Assembly: GCF_000003815.2 (NCBI RefSeq)
Contig: NC_049990.1
Location: 3,256,438 to 3,320,437, forward strand
DNA length: 64,000 nucleotides
Direction: 5' to 3'
From: Branchiostoma floridae
Lineage: Eukaryota > Chordata > Leptocardii > Amphioxiformes > Branchiostomatidae
Below are positions 22,330 through 35,400 of the stretch, piece after piece. The translations under genes and the position numbers were made by a program. Positions within the stretch are counted from its first letter, which is position 1. Every line of letters starts with the position of its first letter. Under the pieces are notes generated by a model. It made no database searches. It was given only the letters and a program-made list of their open reading frames with translations, and had not been told where the DNA came from.

Positions 22330-24050
22330 CAACTCATGTCTTTACACAAAAAGGCAATGCCTTTTCAAACCACAACAGGCCGGTTTCAGAAAGAATTTTA
22401 GAACAACTGATAATCTATTCACTTTGAACACGCTTGTCAGCAAATATATTAGTAGAAATTCACGTCTGTACGCTTGTTTTGTAGATTTTAGTAAAGCTTT
22501 TGATTCTGTTTGGCGAGAAGGTCTTTTACTTAAATTGAAAAAAACTTGGGATAGGAGGCAAATTTCTCCTGACCATAAAAGATATGTACTCTAAAACTAC
22601 AAATTGTATTAAAACAAACAGTGGTCTAACCGATACATTTGTAACTCACTGTGGGGTTCGACAAGGCTGTAACCTGAGTCCAACTTTATTCAACTTATTC
22701 ATTAGTGACATAGCATCAGAATTTGACCATTCCTGTTGTAATCCTCCAGCTCTACACTGTATGAATGTACCCTGTCTATTATATGCTGATGATTTAGTAA
22801 TATTCTCAGAGTCACAACGTGGCTTACAATCATCTTTGTCTAGATTAGAAGAGTACTGTAAATCCTGGAGGTTGAAAGTCAACCTTAAAAAGACAAAAAT
22901 TGTAGTTTTCACAAAGGGTGGTCGGTTACCAAAAGACTGTTCCTTCTTGTTCAATAGTAATGTAGTAGAAATTGTATCTTCATATTGTTATCTAGGCATA
23001 ATTGTCAACTCAGCCGGCACATTCAAAGCCAATCACAAATACCTATATAACAAGGGACTAAGAGCTTTGTTTGGAGTCAGACAATCCCTTGACAAAGCTG
23101 ATGCCCCGTTGTCTGTTAAAAACAAGTTATTCGACTCCTGTGTCAAACCTACATTACTTTATGGGTCGGAGATTTGGGGTTCTTTCAAAAGTTCAAAATC
23201 TTGCCCAATCGAATCCGTACATGTAAAATTCTAAAGTTTTTCACCAGAGTCTGCTTAAATGTACCGGCTGATAGTCTCCAGGCAGACGCACTTTTATGTC
23301 AATTAGAATTAGACTCTTTAGGTAGTAAATGTTGGGCTTCCGGTGTGCGGAAAACTTTAGAAGAATGTGGTTATGCCTTTGTTTGGCATTCTCCACACTC
23401 AATTGTTTCAAAAGTGCCTTCAATCATCTCTGCTATTGAACAACGTTTAAAGGACATCTACTTTCAGACATTCCTAAGCGAAATCCATTATGACAACAAA
23501 GGCAAATTCGCAAAGAACAAATTACGCTCATACAGACTGTTCAAATCCACCTACAACGAAGAAGAGTACCTTAGAATTCCGAACGAACGACAAAGAACTA
23601 CAATTACCAAACTGCGAATCAGCTGCCACAAACTCCGTATTGAATCAGGGAGGCACAACCGCACACCTCTGGAGCAAAGACTCTGTCAGTTTTGTAACAT
23701 GAACAAGGTCGAAGATGAAGCCCACTTTTTATTAGATTGTAGTTTATATAGTAATGATAGAAGTATTCTTTTTAGCTATATTATAGGAAAGTTCCCTCGC
23801 TTTGAATCTTTGTCTAGTGTTGAAAAATTCATTTTTCTTATGAGGTTTGATCGAACGACATTATACAAACACATCTCAAGCTACATATTCAACATTACTA
23901 AGAAACGAGAAGAAGCCGAACAAATGTATTAGACTAGTTTTAGAATCCATGTTTTAGAAACCATGTGTACTGCATTACTACCTTTTGTATCTATATGCCT
24001 GTACTTAGCCCGATAGGGCATGAATGTGCAATAAAGGCTATTATCATCAA
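22330..24050 (+). mobile_element. Non-LTR retrotransposon, 5'-truncated ORF2 with RT and C-terminal region
   Basis: Frames are broken at about 22560 and 23210. In order: RT motifs (GRFQ/FRTTDNLFTLNTLVS, FVDFSKAFDSVWREGL), the RQG box (GVRQGCNLSPTLFNLFISDI, from 22584), the catalytic box (CLLYADDLVIFSES), thumb (LKVNLKKTKIVVF), then a C-terminal part to 23932 with a CCHC knuckle (CQFCNMNKVEDEAHFLLDC). The catalytic YADD is intact but frameshifts make it inactive. The 3' end is near TATTATCATCA at 24040. It lies between the divergent ankyrin/ZU5 and TPR genes. Confidence 0.85.
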
Positions 24051-24334
24051 TGACTGTGCGGCCCCTATTTAAGTCAAAGCAATGTACAAAACAACGTCAC
24101 CTGCACCGCCCAAATAACAAATCGTCACACACGTCATGACACAAATAATGAGTCAAGTCATGAACCCGGAAGTAATCACACCCGTACAGAACAGGAGCTG
24201 TCACGCTAGGACCAAGGAGGTTAAAGAAAGTCCTTGCTAGGACTAACATAACCAAGCGAACAGTCTTTTGCGCTGCATTTCAAGGTGTCGATATTCATTA
24301 CAGGAATCCTTAGTTTATATAATAAGTGTCCAGA

Positions 24335-27300
24335 ATGTTGAGGGTCTGCGAGAAGCTTCGCAAGGCGGACGCCAAGCGCAAAAGACTCGGTCTGGTGCGT
24401 GCGGAGACAGACTATCTCCGTGCCCTGCTGGACGCCATGGCGGACATGGACAGGTTCGTGGAAGTGGAGGTGCTCAAAACTCTGGGCGACGTGAACTTGG
24501 AAAAGGGACGACTCTACAAAGATGCGGCAAAGTTGGATAGGGCCATGATGTTGTACAGCAGCGCACTGCTCCGATGTGAGGATGCAGACGTAGGGGAAAG
24601 TCTAGAAAATCGTTACCGTCACGCAGAAAAATTGCGGCAAGGGAAGACGACAGCGACTTCAATAAAGAATGAGCCTAGCAGGACTGCCAACAAAATGCCA
24701 TCGATTGCAATGATGGCAGAGAAGTTTAAACACTTGGACCGTAGATTGACTGTCGACTTCGACAAGGACTCTTTGCTGATTGACTACACAAAGTTGGTGG
24801 TAGAAGGGATCGCAAACGAGGACGGTATGTTAGAAGTGGAAGCCATTAAGAGTCTTGGTGACGTGTACCTGAAAAGGGGAACAGAAACTAAAGACACGCC
24901 ATGCCTGACCAAGGCCACTGCTTTGTACAACACTGCACTGGCACGGTGTGAGGGGGTACAGGGCAGAGTGGTGCTCATTCACCGCTTACTGTACACGGCA
25001 AGAATCAGACAGGATATGAAGAAGAATGCAAATCGGGTAAGTTTCCCAGCGTTTTTACTGGATATGAAAATCATTTTGGATGAAGGTTGAACATTAAGGT
25101 ACAAAGCTATGTAAAATGTTTCTGACAGCCAGTTAGAATACCGTTCTCAGTCACTGATGAAATTTATTCTTAGTCAATGATGGATGCTCTCTGAAACGTG
25201 TTGATATTTGGAGATTTTACCGAGTGGTTTGATTTATATTTTATTGGGTATTAGATTCTGTTTGTGCTGTCCAAAAGTTGGTCATGCTAAATGCCCTCAA
25301 AACGAGCACCCCATCCTCGTCGCCAGTGTACTAGAGGTATAACACAGATAGAGAGCCCACACACGCGTCCATCTTCTAGCTCTGCAACTTAATCTGCAAT
25401 TCTACTGTGTTACATATATCTGGTGTGTCTGGCTTGGCAGGGAAATGTCATTCAACCCTCTGTGTACGTGACTTCATCTGAGCCTGTCTGTGTTAGCATG
25501 CAAATGGTTGGTATGCTGGGATTATCTAGGTCACTACACCTTCCCGTTTCCTTTTGTTGGTTCTTATGAAGGTTCCAAAGCGCAGACGACAGCAGCAACA
25601 ACAAGGTGACGTGCCGCGGGACTTCCCATTCACGTCAGCGTACACTGACGTCGTCGGTCAACAGTTCATGTAAGCGCAGTAATACAGTTACTAAAGCTTA
25701 CAGAGCTTTTGTGCTTCATAAGTGTCCTGGGACTATTAAGTTATCGCTGTAAGCTTGTTTGTTGTACTTTTTCGCCAACAAAAGGAACTTGGGGCTGGTA
25801 TACAAAACTAATGTTGACAAATTATTTTCTTTGGACTCCCTATGAATACTAATTGAATCCTACCATGCTATTCCCCAGGAGCCCAAGTGCATACATCGCA
25901 AGTCAGACCGTCAAACCCCCTGCTCCTGACGACAGGTTTGGTGATTTAAAACTGAAGCTGTACTCGATTTTTTTGTGTGTGTGATTTGTAGATTCTGATA
26001 GTGCCAAGATTGATTCATAACTTGTGCTTGCGACGAAGTTTTCTTACAATTTGTTTTCAAATTCATCAAGCTGTTGCATGTTTCTCACTGAGTAAAAAAA
26101 AGGATTACAAAAAATACATCTTTCTAATGTGTGACCTTTTTCACGTGAATCTCAATTCCTTCCTTCAGTCAATATCTGAATCGCTCAATAAATACATCTT
26201 TCTAATGTGTGACCTTTTTCACGTGAACCTCAATTCCTTCCTTCAGTCAATATCTGAATCGCTCAATAAACTCCTCTCCCGCCGTAGGTCATACGAGGAT
26301 AACCTAACTGCAGGGGCCCGCGCACTGGCTGATGGGAACCTGGACAGAGCAGAAGAGAAGTTTGCTTCAGCACTGAGACTGATTCATGGTATGTCGTGCC
26401 ATTGTGCGTACTTTTTCGTCACCCTCGCCCATATGCATCGTCATAACATCGCCATTCCATGGGTGCTGACATAGTATAGATTAGCCTGATAAAAGGAGAA
26501 CTATTGACAGTATATTCTGTCATTGCAAAACTCTGGACTCACCTACAGCGTGGATTGCCGTAAAAATTCATATTACATATGGAGGGCTAGCCTCTACCGT
26601 ATAACCCAGCAGCCTACCAAAAAGTCACCAAAAGCAAAAACCTACCTTTACATCTGCTACATAGACCCAGGGGCCTCTGTTTGTCCGACACCGTGAGGCA
26701 CTTGGATTGTTCTAGCAGACTTGGCCGGCAGCCATTGTCTTGTGACGTCCTTCCAGCTTATGCTGTTGCTTGGAGGTCCCTTTCTGTCTGTGTGTAATTC
26801 GTCTTTAATTACCGCCTACGACTCTATGACTTAATTTGCCAGCATATTTTGTACGTATCGTAGAGCATGGCCTTGCCAGCCCATACGCCAGATTGCAACC
26901 GAAAATGCTGACTTCTAGTCTTAAATTTCTGTACACAGATCCCAACAAACCAGATCGAGGCAAAGAGGCCGAATGTCTGTGCAGACTCGGCGACATCTAC
27001 GTCCAGCGAGGCAAAACAACTAAAGAAGGTAGGAAATTCACACAGGCGGCATCTCTGTACAACGCAGCCATGGCCAGAACAGACACAGATACAGACAAGA
27101 TAAAGCAAAGCTTACAGGACACCGAACAATGGTTTCTTCAACACACAGCGAATGTGCAAAGCGAGCCGAGTCCATCTGATTCGGCCATGAGTCACCAAAT
27201 GCGACTAGAAGACATGCGCGCGCGCGCCAAGTCACAACTAGAAGCCATTGATCAGCAACACAATCCGTACCAGTATGACGAGGATGACCCAAAGATGCTA

Positions 27301-30300
27301 GCAGCGGAGGCTGAGCGAGCAGAAGCGGTCAAAGCTTTATTCAAGAACATCGCCAAGGATAGACAAACTTTCATCCAGGACCTTGTTGATGAATGTATTG
27401 CCACTCTTGGTCCTCCTCCGTGTAAGTATGCTTTCATCGGGTTAGGCTCACAGGCAACAGAACTAGTCACGCCCTACTCAGATTTGGAGTTCGCCATTCT
27501 GATTGAGGAAGGGGAGGATGATGATGATACACGGAGGTACTTCCTAAACCTCACACACTACCTACACTTAAAGGTCATCAACCTGGGTGAGACCATCCTC
27601 CCAGCCATGGCCATCCCGTCACTCAACGACTTCTACTCAGAAGACCCGGACAAAGACTGGTTCTTCGACTCTGTCACGCCTCGTGGCTTTTCCTTTGACG
27701 GCTTCATGCCTTGGGCCTGTAAGACTCCATTTGGAAGAGACAAAACCAAGACGAAGCAATCAGTGAGTCTCATACAGCCCCCTGCTAAGATGGCAGAGTT
27801 TCAGGAGCTAGAGGTTTCTCTGACAGAAGGGTACCACTTGTCAGACATCCTTAGGCGGGTTGCTTTCCTAGCCGGTGAAAAAGCTTTGGTGAACAAATAT
27901 CGGAAAAATCTCAACAAAGTCGTCACAAGTGATCTCCTCTCCCATTTTCAGTCCCGCCTGTCTGCCATGGGAATCCTTAGCGAAAACAGAGAGATGATGA
28001 CCACCTATGAACCCACTGGACAGTTGCTGAATGTCAAGAAAGACATTTACCGTTTTCCAGGCGTAGCCATCGAGATACTGGTTCTGTGCTGTCAGATCAA
28101 TCTGGCTAGCACTTGGGCTGTGATAGACAGATTAAGGGAAACGGGACAGATTCAGCGAGAAAATGCCACCCACCTTACTGTACTGACCAGCATTTCCGCA
28201 GAGCTTCGGTTGAGAACATACATGGCCAACAAGGGACAGAAAGACAGCCTGTCGCCTCTTGACGAAATAAAACATCAAACAAAGACGCAGAAGGTATCTG
28301 ACACCACCCTGAAGTCAGAATTCCACATTCCAGACACCCAGATTCTGTACCGCTACTACTACAGAGCTATCCCGCTGAAGAAGTGTATACCAGAAGTCAT
28401 CCAAGATGGTTCGCAGTTGCAATCAAGAGGTGTGTTCAAAACTACCATCTTTGATGTCTCCAATGAATGTCGAGGCCGAATAGCTAAGAATTTATTCAAC
28501 TCAAGTAAATGTATTCACCACTTCGAAGCAGCATTAAAAGATGCCGGTACCGACATGATTTCGCGCTCGGTATTACTCGTCGAATTAGGGGGATACTTGG
28601 CATTACATGGTGACGTCACAAAGGCCAAAAGCTACTTTGAAGAGGCACTGATGATACATAAAGGTATCCACATAGACAACACAGCAAATCCGGTCATTGC
28701 TGGATCACTTCACAACTTGGGGATAGCTTGGGGCATACTTTGCGATCCGAAGAAAGCAATTAGTTGCTTCGAACAGTCGCTAACGATACTTCAATGTATT
28801 TTTGGCGTCTCAACACCACATCCCGACATTGCCTCCGCACTTGCAAATCTTGGGTTCTGCTGGCGTGACCTTGGCGATGAAGGAAAAGCAATTAGCTACA
28901 TCGAACAGTCACTAATGATGAGAAAAACTGTTTATGGAGACACAGCTCATGAGCATATTGCCAAATCACTTACCGCCCTGGGATTCTGTTGGAGCAGCCT
29001 TGGTGACGAAAAGAAAGCAATTAGCTACTACGAGCAGTCACTTACGATGTCGAAAACAATCTACGGACAAAACACTGTACATCCAGATATTGCTGCGGTA
29101 CTTAATAACATGGGGTTGTCTTACAGTAATCTCGGCAATCAGCAGAAAGCAGTTAGCTGCTACGAACAGTCGCTCATGATCAAGAAAGCAATCTACGGTG
29201 AGACCGCTCGTCACCAGGACATCGCAATGTCACTTAATAATGTAGGATTGACTTGGTCTAAACTCGACAACTACGAAAAGGCAATAAGCTACTTTGAAAA
29301 GGTATTGAAGATGCAGAAAGCTGTCTATGGAGAAAAAGCGGCACACCTAGAAATTGCCACGACACTGAACAACCTTGGTTTTTCTTGGAGAAAACTTGGT
29401 GATTACAGAAAGTCGATTAGCTACTACGAACAGGTAAAAGTGATGAGGAAACGAATCTTTGGAGAGAACACGGCACATCCGAAAATTGCAGAGACACTCG
29501 ACAGCCTCGGAAGTTGCTGGGCAGAATTCGGTGATGCAAAGAAAGCAATTGGCTACTTCGAACAGTCACTAACGATGTGGAAAACTATCCATGGAGACAA
29601 AACGGCGCATCTAGAAATTGCCGGGGCCCTTTACAACCTGGGATCATTGTGGAGTAAACTCGATGATCAGAAAAAAGCAATTGACTACTTTGAACAGTCA
29701 CTAAGAATGACGAAGACTATCTATGGAGAGAACACGGTACATACGCTCATTTCAGGGGCACTTGAACAACTGGGATCATCTTGGAGTAAACTTGGCGATC
29801 ATAAGAAGGCAGTTAGCTACTTTAATCAGTCGCTCAGAATGGCGAAAACGATGTATGGAGACAATACGGCACATGCGGACATTGCCAAGTCACTTCACAA
29901 CCTGGGATCATCTTGGAGTAAACTTGGCAATCAGAAGAAAGCAATTAGCTACTTTGAACAGTCACTGACGATGGAGAAAACTATCAGAGGACCCAACGCT
30001 GCAGACAAAGATTTAGTACGGATATTCGACGCGTTGGGTACATTATGGAGTGAACTCGATGATGAGAGGAAAGAAATTAGCTATTACGAGCAGGCCATAG
30101 AGATGTGGAAAACCGTTAAGGGAGAGGACACCAGAAATCCGGGCATAGCAGGGAGACTTCATAACCTGGGGTTATGCTGGAGCAACCTTGGTGATGAAAA
30201 GAAAGCAATTAGCTACTTCCAACAATCACTGGCGATGCGGAAAACTATCTATGGAGACACCACGGCACACGCAGATATTGCCTTGTCGCTTTTCGGCTTA

Positions 30301-30540
30301 GGATCATCTTGGAGTAAGCTTGGCGATCATAGAAAAGCAATTAGGAACTTGAACCAGTCACTAACGATGATGAAAAAGGTCTATGGAGACAATACGGCAC
30401 ATTTGCACATCACCGCTGCACTCCACGAATTAGCATTGGTATGGAATAAAGTCGGTTATCAAGATAAAGCTGTGGAATACGAGGAGCAATCACAGCGCAT
30501 GGTTATGTCCCTTTATGCCAGAGGCACTCTGCGATTCTAA
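24335..30540 (+). CDS. TPR protein with nucleotidyltransferase-like domain (1519 residues, 5 exons)
   Basis: CDS exons 24335-25036, 25572-25669, 25879-25935, 26288-26388 and 26939-30540 sum to 4560 nt (1520 codons with stop); all junctions are GT-AG with matching phases. The ATG has A at -3. Residues 1-380 hold three degenerate repeat modules (LGDVNLEKG, LGDVYLKRG and LGDIYVQRG, each followed by a YxxALxRC-like helix). Around 480-575 is a nucleotidyltransferase-fold block: GLGSQATELVTPYSDLEF (G487 to F504, carboxylates D501 and E503) and D573 in GFSFDGFMPWACKTPFGR as a possible third carboxylate. From about 860 to 1510 are 15 kinesin-light-chain/NPHP3-type TPRs of ~44 residues (SLHNLGxxWSKLGDxKKAIS). 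No signal peptide or membrane segment. It probably binds partners through the TPR superhelix; whether the transferase-like domain is catalytic is unknown. Confidence 0.88.
26113..26268. repeat. 78-bp perfect tandem duplication in intron 3 of the TPR gene
   Basis: 26113-26190 and 26191-26268 differ at one base (GTGAATCTC versus GTGAACCTC). The second copy ends 19 bp before the 26288 acceptor. The near identity indicates a recent event. Confidence 0.95.
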
Positions 30541-30844
30541 ATCGGTTTCTACAAATGATGAAAACTATTTCTGGAACAGGATATTGTAACTACACTGATG
30601 ATAGGAAAGCCACAGTAATTCACCATGTCGCAAACCATATGTGGAGACAATACCAGACGATAGCGATTAGCTTCTTCGAGCAATCGAGGTTCTTCGAAAA
30701 TCACCTTTGACATATTTCTTACAATGCCGCTTACGGCGCATACGCAGCTGGAACCGACAGCCGGCTTACTTCAAAGTATGGTGCAACTTCTATTCCATTC
30801 CTGCATCATCTTATGACTGAATTCTAAAGAGAAGAACTGGGCAA

Positions 30845-30850
30845 AATAAA
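30845..30850 (+). terminator. Candidate poly(A) signal of the TPR gene
   Basis: AATAAA 305 bp after the stop codon, the first canonical signal downstream. Confidence 0.5.
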
Positions 30851-32033
30851 TCAGTCACAATCACACGGATATTATTTGCATGAATGTCTATATAAGACAC
30901 AGGCAAAAATTAAAAAAATGACAATGCAGACGTCGACGTGTAATGCCGGCATGTACCAGTCATATTCAAACATAGATAATCTATTTGATCTTAATTGATA
31001 TATCTACTAGTCCTTTCGTTGTACCTTACATTCAATGATAACTTGTTCACAATATCACTTCTCACGAGGAACGCTAGCTAATAAATCCTGTTATTTCTTT
31101 TAAATCTGTTTTAAATGGTTAATTCAACAGCCTTTAAAACAGTCAAATATACATACATGTGTATATGTAAATTTCATTTTAAGTATCATAAAAGCCTATG
31201 TGGCACATTTAACAAAAATGCTTCACAATGTTTTCTAACTCTACATTTTAGTTGATACATTGTTTGTTATTATTCTTAAAACCTTTTTATAAATGGCGAT
31301 CAACACCATTTCTTGCATTTAAAAGTAATCAAATATACATATCTAAAATGTATGACGACTTCTTATTAAGGTACATCATAAAAGCACTTGTGGCACAGCA
31401 CTTTGACAAGATCATTCAGTCATCCAATACATTCAATAACTCATTCAATCACTCACTCCTTCATTTACCAAGTTAAAACTTTCATTCTCCCACTTAGTCT
31501 GTCACTCATTCATTTACATTCAATCCTTCACTCCCATTCCTTCACTCAAACATCCATTCACTTAACATTCACTTGTTCAATCATTCATTTCCTCACCTTA
31601 ACATGCAGGACAGTCATTCTGAGTTCAATACTGCAAAAACGCTTGCAAGCACTTGGAATGGATTTGAATCTAAAATCCTGTCTCTAGAAGCTGATCTGCA
31701 CAAAAGATCCAGCTTATTTCCACAAAAATAGCAAGAACACAACATGGTGTCAGAAGTGGGATAAAGTAAAAACAGCTGTTTTCAAAGTATCCAAACCATT
31801 TGGGACGAGTTTACATCTAGCACATTCTCAAAATCAGGTAACCCAGATAGGTAAAGAGGAGGAGGAACAAGATATTAAGCCCTTCCTTGATTGAGCCAGT
31901 AGTTACAACACAACAGTACCTAGATAAAGAGGAGCAGAAGGAATAAGACATTCAACCCATCCTTGAGATCAGGTTACCAAGGTAGGTAAGCAGCAGAAGG
32001 GGTAAGACATTCTTAAGACCAGGTAACCCAGGT
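30851..32033. other. Intergenic, no gene seen; simple-sequence stretch
   Basis: AT-rich DNA between the TPR gene and the convergent FMO gene. 31405-31610 is a degenerate CATTCA-type simple repeat whose translations (HSITHSFIYQ) are compositional. 31840-32030 holds loosely repeated segments (AGGTAACCCAGGTA, GGAGxAGxAGG, AAGACATTCxxCCCATCC) that recur at 32415-32470. No coding or RNA gene signal. Confidence 0.6.
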
Positions 32034-32145
32034 TATCCTGGGTACCATCCTCCATTGTAACTGCTGGCAAAATCTTTTTGCTTGCTCCGTTGTTAGCAAG
32101 CAAAAAGACCAACTGAGTTAGCAGTTACAATGGTACCCAGACTAA
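32034..32145. mobile_element. Hairpin MITE with CCTGGGTACCATCC ends
   Basis: Inverted arms (CCTGGGTACCATCC, then TTGTAACTGCT and a GCTTGCT stem) around a short loop. The termini match the MITE at 6277 and 9024, but the interior differs, so it is a related family member or subfamily. Confidence 0.75.
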
Positions 32146-32148
32146 TAG

Positions 32149-32398
32149 GTAAAGGTGCCCTCTCACTGCACTTGTGTCAAGCCTGCGTCACTGCAGGGTT
32201 CGTTCACTGCATCACTGTTTTATTATTTTCTCTGATTTTTTAATAATTTAGATGTTGCGTAATATGTAAAAGTATGACTTAATTAGAAGACAACAAAATA
32301 CAAAAAAAACTAGTCCTTTATCTCCAAAATTCGTTGAGTATCTTTCGAATCCAGCAGTGACGCAAGCTTGACGCAAGTGCAGTGAGAGTACACCTTAA
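32149..32398. mobile_element. TTAA-type MITE, copy 1
   Basis: About 250 bp with terminal inverted repeats starting AGGTG and continuing CTCACTGCACTTGxGTCA. The right end abuts TTAA (32395-32398) and the left target reads GTAA. The inverted copy at 51551-51801 has TTAA on both sides. TTAA target duplication is the hallmark of piggyBac-type transposition. It stands immediately downstream of the FMO stop codon. Confidence 0.8.
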
Positions 32399-32422
32399 GG
32401 AGCGGAAGCTAAGCTAAGACAT

Positions 32423-35400
32423 TCAGCCCATCCTTGAGATCAGGTAACCAAGGTAGGTAAAAAGCAGAAGGAGCAAGACGACGACCAGGATTGCAGAGTA
32501 CAGGAGGAACTCAGTCACAGGGACGGAGCGGACGACCTCCGCGGCACGCTCCCACTTCCCGGGCCCCTGTAGTCTCCACTGGGCAGACCCGCAACTGCCA
32601 AGCAGCAGCCTGGAACACAAGAAAATGTTTATTTTTTATTTTATTTATTCAAAATAAGACACAGTTGTCGTTCTCTTATGCAGAGCCTCACCCTGAAATA
32701 TTGGAACCTGCACACATTGTTGTCATCTGAATGAAAGCTCATCTGTGTTTGTAAATTCCATAGTGAAAAAGTTTAAAATCTGTTCCAACACAACAGAAAG
32801 ACTGACTGTCAGACATTAGACAACGACATTATTGTCATGCATTTTGAGTCAAACTGTGTCCCAAAGAAAGAAACACTTTGATTTTTTTTTTCAAACACAT
32901 TCAACACCACAAAGTTATCACAAAGCCTGCTTGCAATTAAATATTTTCTGTGACTATGTACAATGCAATGTGCAACTGAAAGAATTCAGCCCCAATGAAA
33001 CAAGCTTCCCATCAAACACTTTAAAAGTTTTTAAAAGTGTTAAGTATAAGAGGGATGTCCACTCTGACTCCTGTCTTGGGTAAGACTGAGATGGGGACAT
33101 CCGGTTCCGGGTCTAATTCATAGCAGATGTCCTAGACTAACCCACTCATGGCATACCGCTATACACCTGAATGGTGATGAACATCCAGGCTAGCATGACG
33201 AATGATTTGAAGGTATTGAATAAAGAAAGAATGTGAAAAAAAAGAAACATGAAAGAATCACCTCCATGCCAGCCTTGGGTGCCTCCAGAGCTGCGGCTTG
33301 GCCCCGAACTGAGCGGCGATGCTGTCGTTGTACAGCAGTGGGTCCTTCTGGATGGTGTGGCGGGCAGACGCAAAGTACCTCTTGGATGTCTCCTCCTAGA
33401 AACCATGACAACGGAACAGAAAACAGCCATGAATATATTTAGCACATTTAGTAAATGACAGAATGACATTTTAAGTTCTTTCTTCATAACCGCATATAGT
33501 CCCAGAAATATTTGATCATATTTACGTACCATACGTGGTTGTAAATAAAGATATAGCAAGGGACTGATGTGCTCAAACATAAATTTGTTTTTGTTCAGAT
33601 AACTGTTGTAGAGTGGAATTGATGGCTACCAAGTATACAATATGGGCATCCTCAACAGATAGCTTTAAGAATGTCTCTCACTAGTCAGATCAGGAGTTCG
33701 GTGGAACATATCACTCGCTATCTGCAGCTGGTTTATTCTACATGTCTGTTGTTCCCTGTCCAAGGGTTAGACGTGCTTACAGTACACATAGATACTGTAT
33801 GTAACAGTAATTTAGTCAGCTGTTGCCATATGACTACGATGCTGGTGTACGTGTTTCGTTGAAGGGCAGGTTGTACAATCTAAAATAATCAAGTTAAATA
33901 AATGACATTGCGTGCTGAGATACAGAAACTAGAGACAGCAAATAGATGGTCACACGACAGATAAATGATCACACCTGATCTGCTTTGATCTCTGCTTCCA
34001 TGGCGGCCCTGGACGGCAGCTTGACATGGTTCAGACAGAGCTCGGCGAACCATCTGGCCTGTGTCTCCGACATGGAGAGGATCCCTCCCGACGCCGGCTG
34101 GACAAAGCCGATGAACGCCATGGAGTGCCCCACGGCTGGGGAGAACACGTTCTTGTACAGCTGAAGAGGAAGAATCATTAAGACAATTAATTTGCTGAAA
34201 AGTTCAATTTTCGTCTCTCTTTGTTAAAGAAATGACAGATGTTACAGGTATACAGATCGGGAATGTTCTGAATCAGTATCATTCTATAGGTTCCATATAT
34301 GTAGGAAATTATGCCACTCCATCTACTGTAGATCTTCACAGTTACTCTCGTACTTGAGATCTTTCTGAAAAATTGAGATACTGTCAATTAAAGCATCTTG
34401 AGATATTTTCAAATGTATCTTGAATGCTGTCAAATCCTCTAAAGATCTTTAGAAAGCCTCTTGAGATGTCGTCAAAGCATCTAGTCAGAGATACTTTGTA
34501 AGCATCTTGGAGAATTTTTGTCTAAATGATCTTGAGAAATTTTTCTATTTATCTTGAGATCTTTTCAAAGCATATCGACATTGTGTAAAACATCCCAAGA
34601 CTAAGTCAAACATCTCAGTAAACAAAATTAAGAACAAAACATGTGTTACACATAAATTTCTCATACCTTGATGCTGTTACTTCCCTCCTCCAGCACTTTT
34701 TCCTTGACCTCGTCTGGCAGGAAAGGCAGGGACACTCTGAAGCCGGTGCACATCACCACATGGTCCACCACTTCCGATGATCCATCGGTGAAATGGACGG
34801 TACTCCCCTCAAACCTGATTAAAAATAAATATTACCAACTCTGTTTGCAGTTTCGTCACCGGCTCAATTGGCAGTTTGGGGCTCTATATAATTCTTTTCC
34901 TATTAATGAATAAAGAAATTAATAGAGATATTCTTTTGTCACAACCCTTGCTCTATTACCAACGTTTTGATGACTTTCTGACACCTTCCTCAGGGCACTT
35001 CTGACTGGTTCACATTGTGCTGCAGGTATAGGTATCACAGCTGACAGTTTAGTTCTAAAACAGTAAATCAGAATTGCCCCAAGTGGCAGACAGTCATTGA
35101 AAGGTTAACGTCAGTACCAACCTGACAAAAGTATTTTTGTGCATTCAATGCATTCATTGTAGCCTCCATTGAAGGCTCTGAATGGGGCTGGTTTTATTTT
35201 TTAGCGGGGCGTTGGTTTGTTATTTTCAACGTTGGCTAGTTTCTGTTATGCTGTTCCTGGGCAAACTCCCTTCCTTGGCATACTCCCTCTCTCGGCATAA
35301 GATGAAAAATCTCGAACCACGCCCCCTAAAAACAAAAACACGAAAATGATAACATCTAAGCCCCGTTTGGAGCCTGCAATGCCTGTACCTTGTAATGTTG

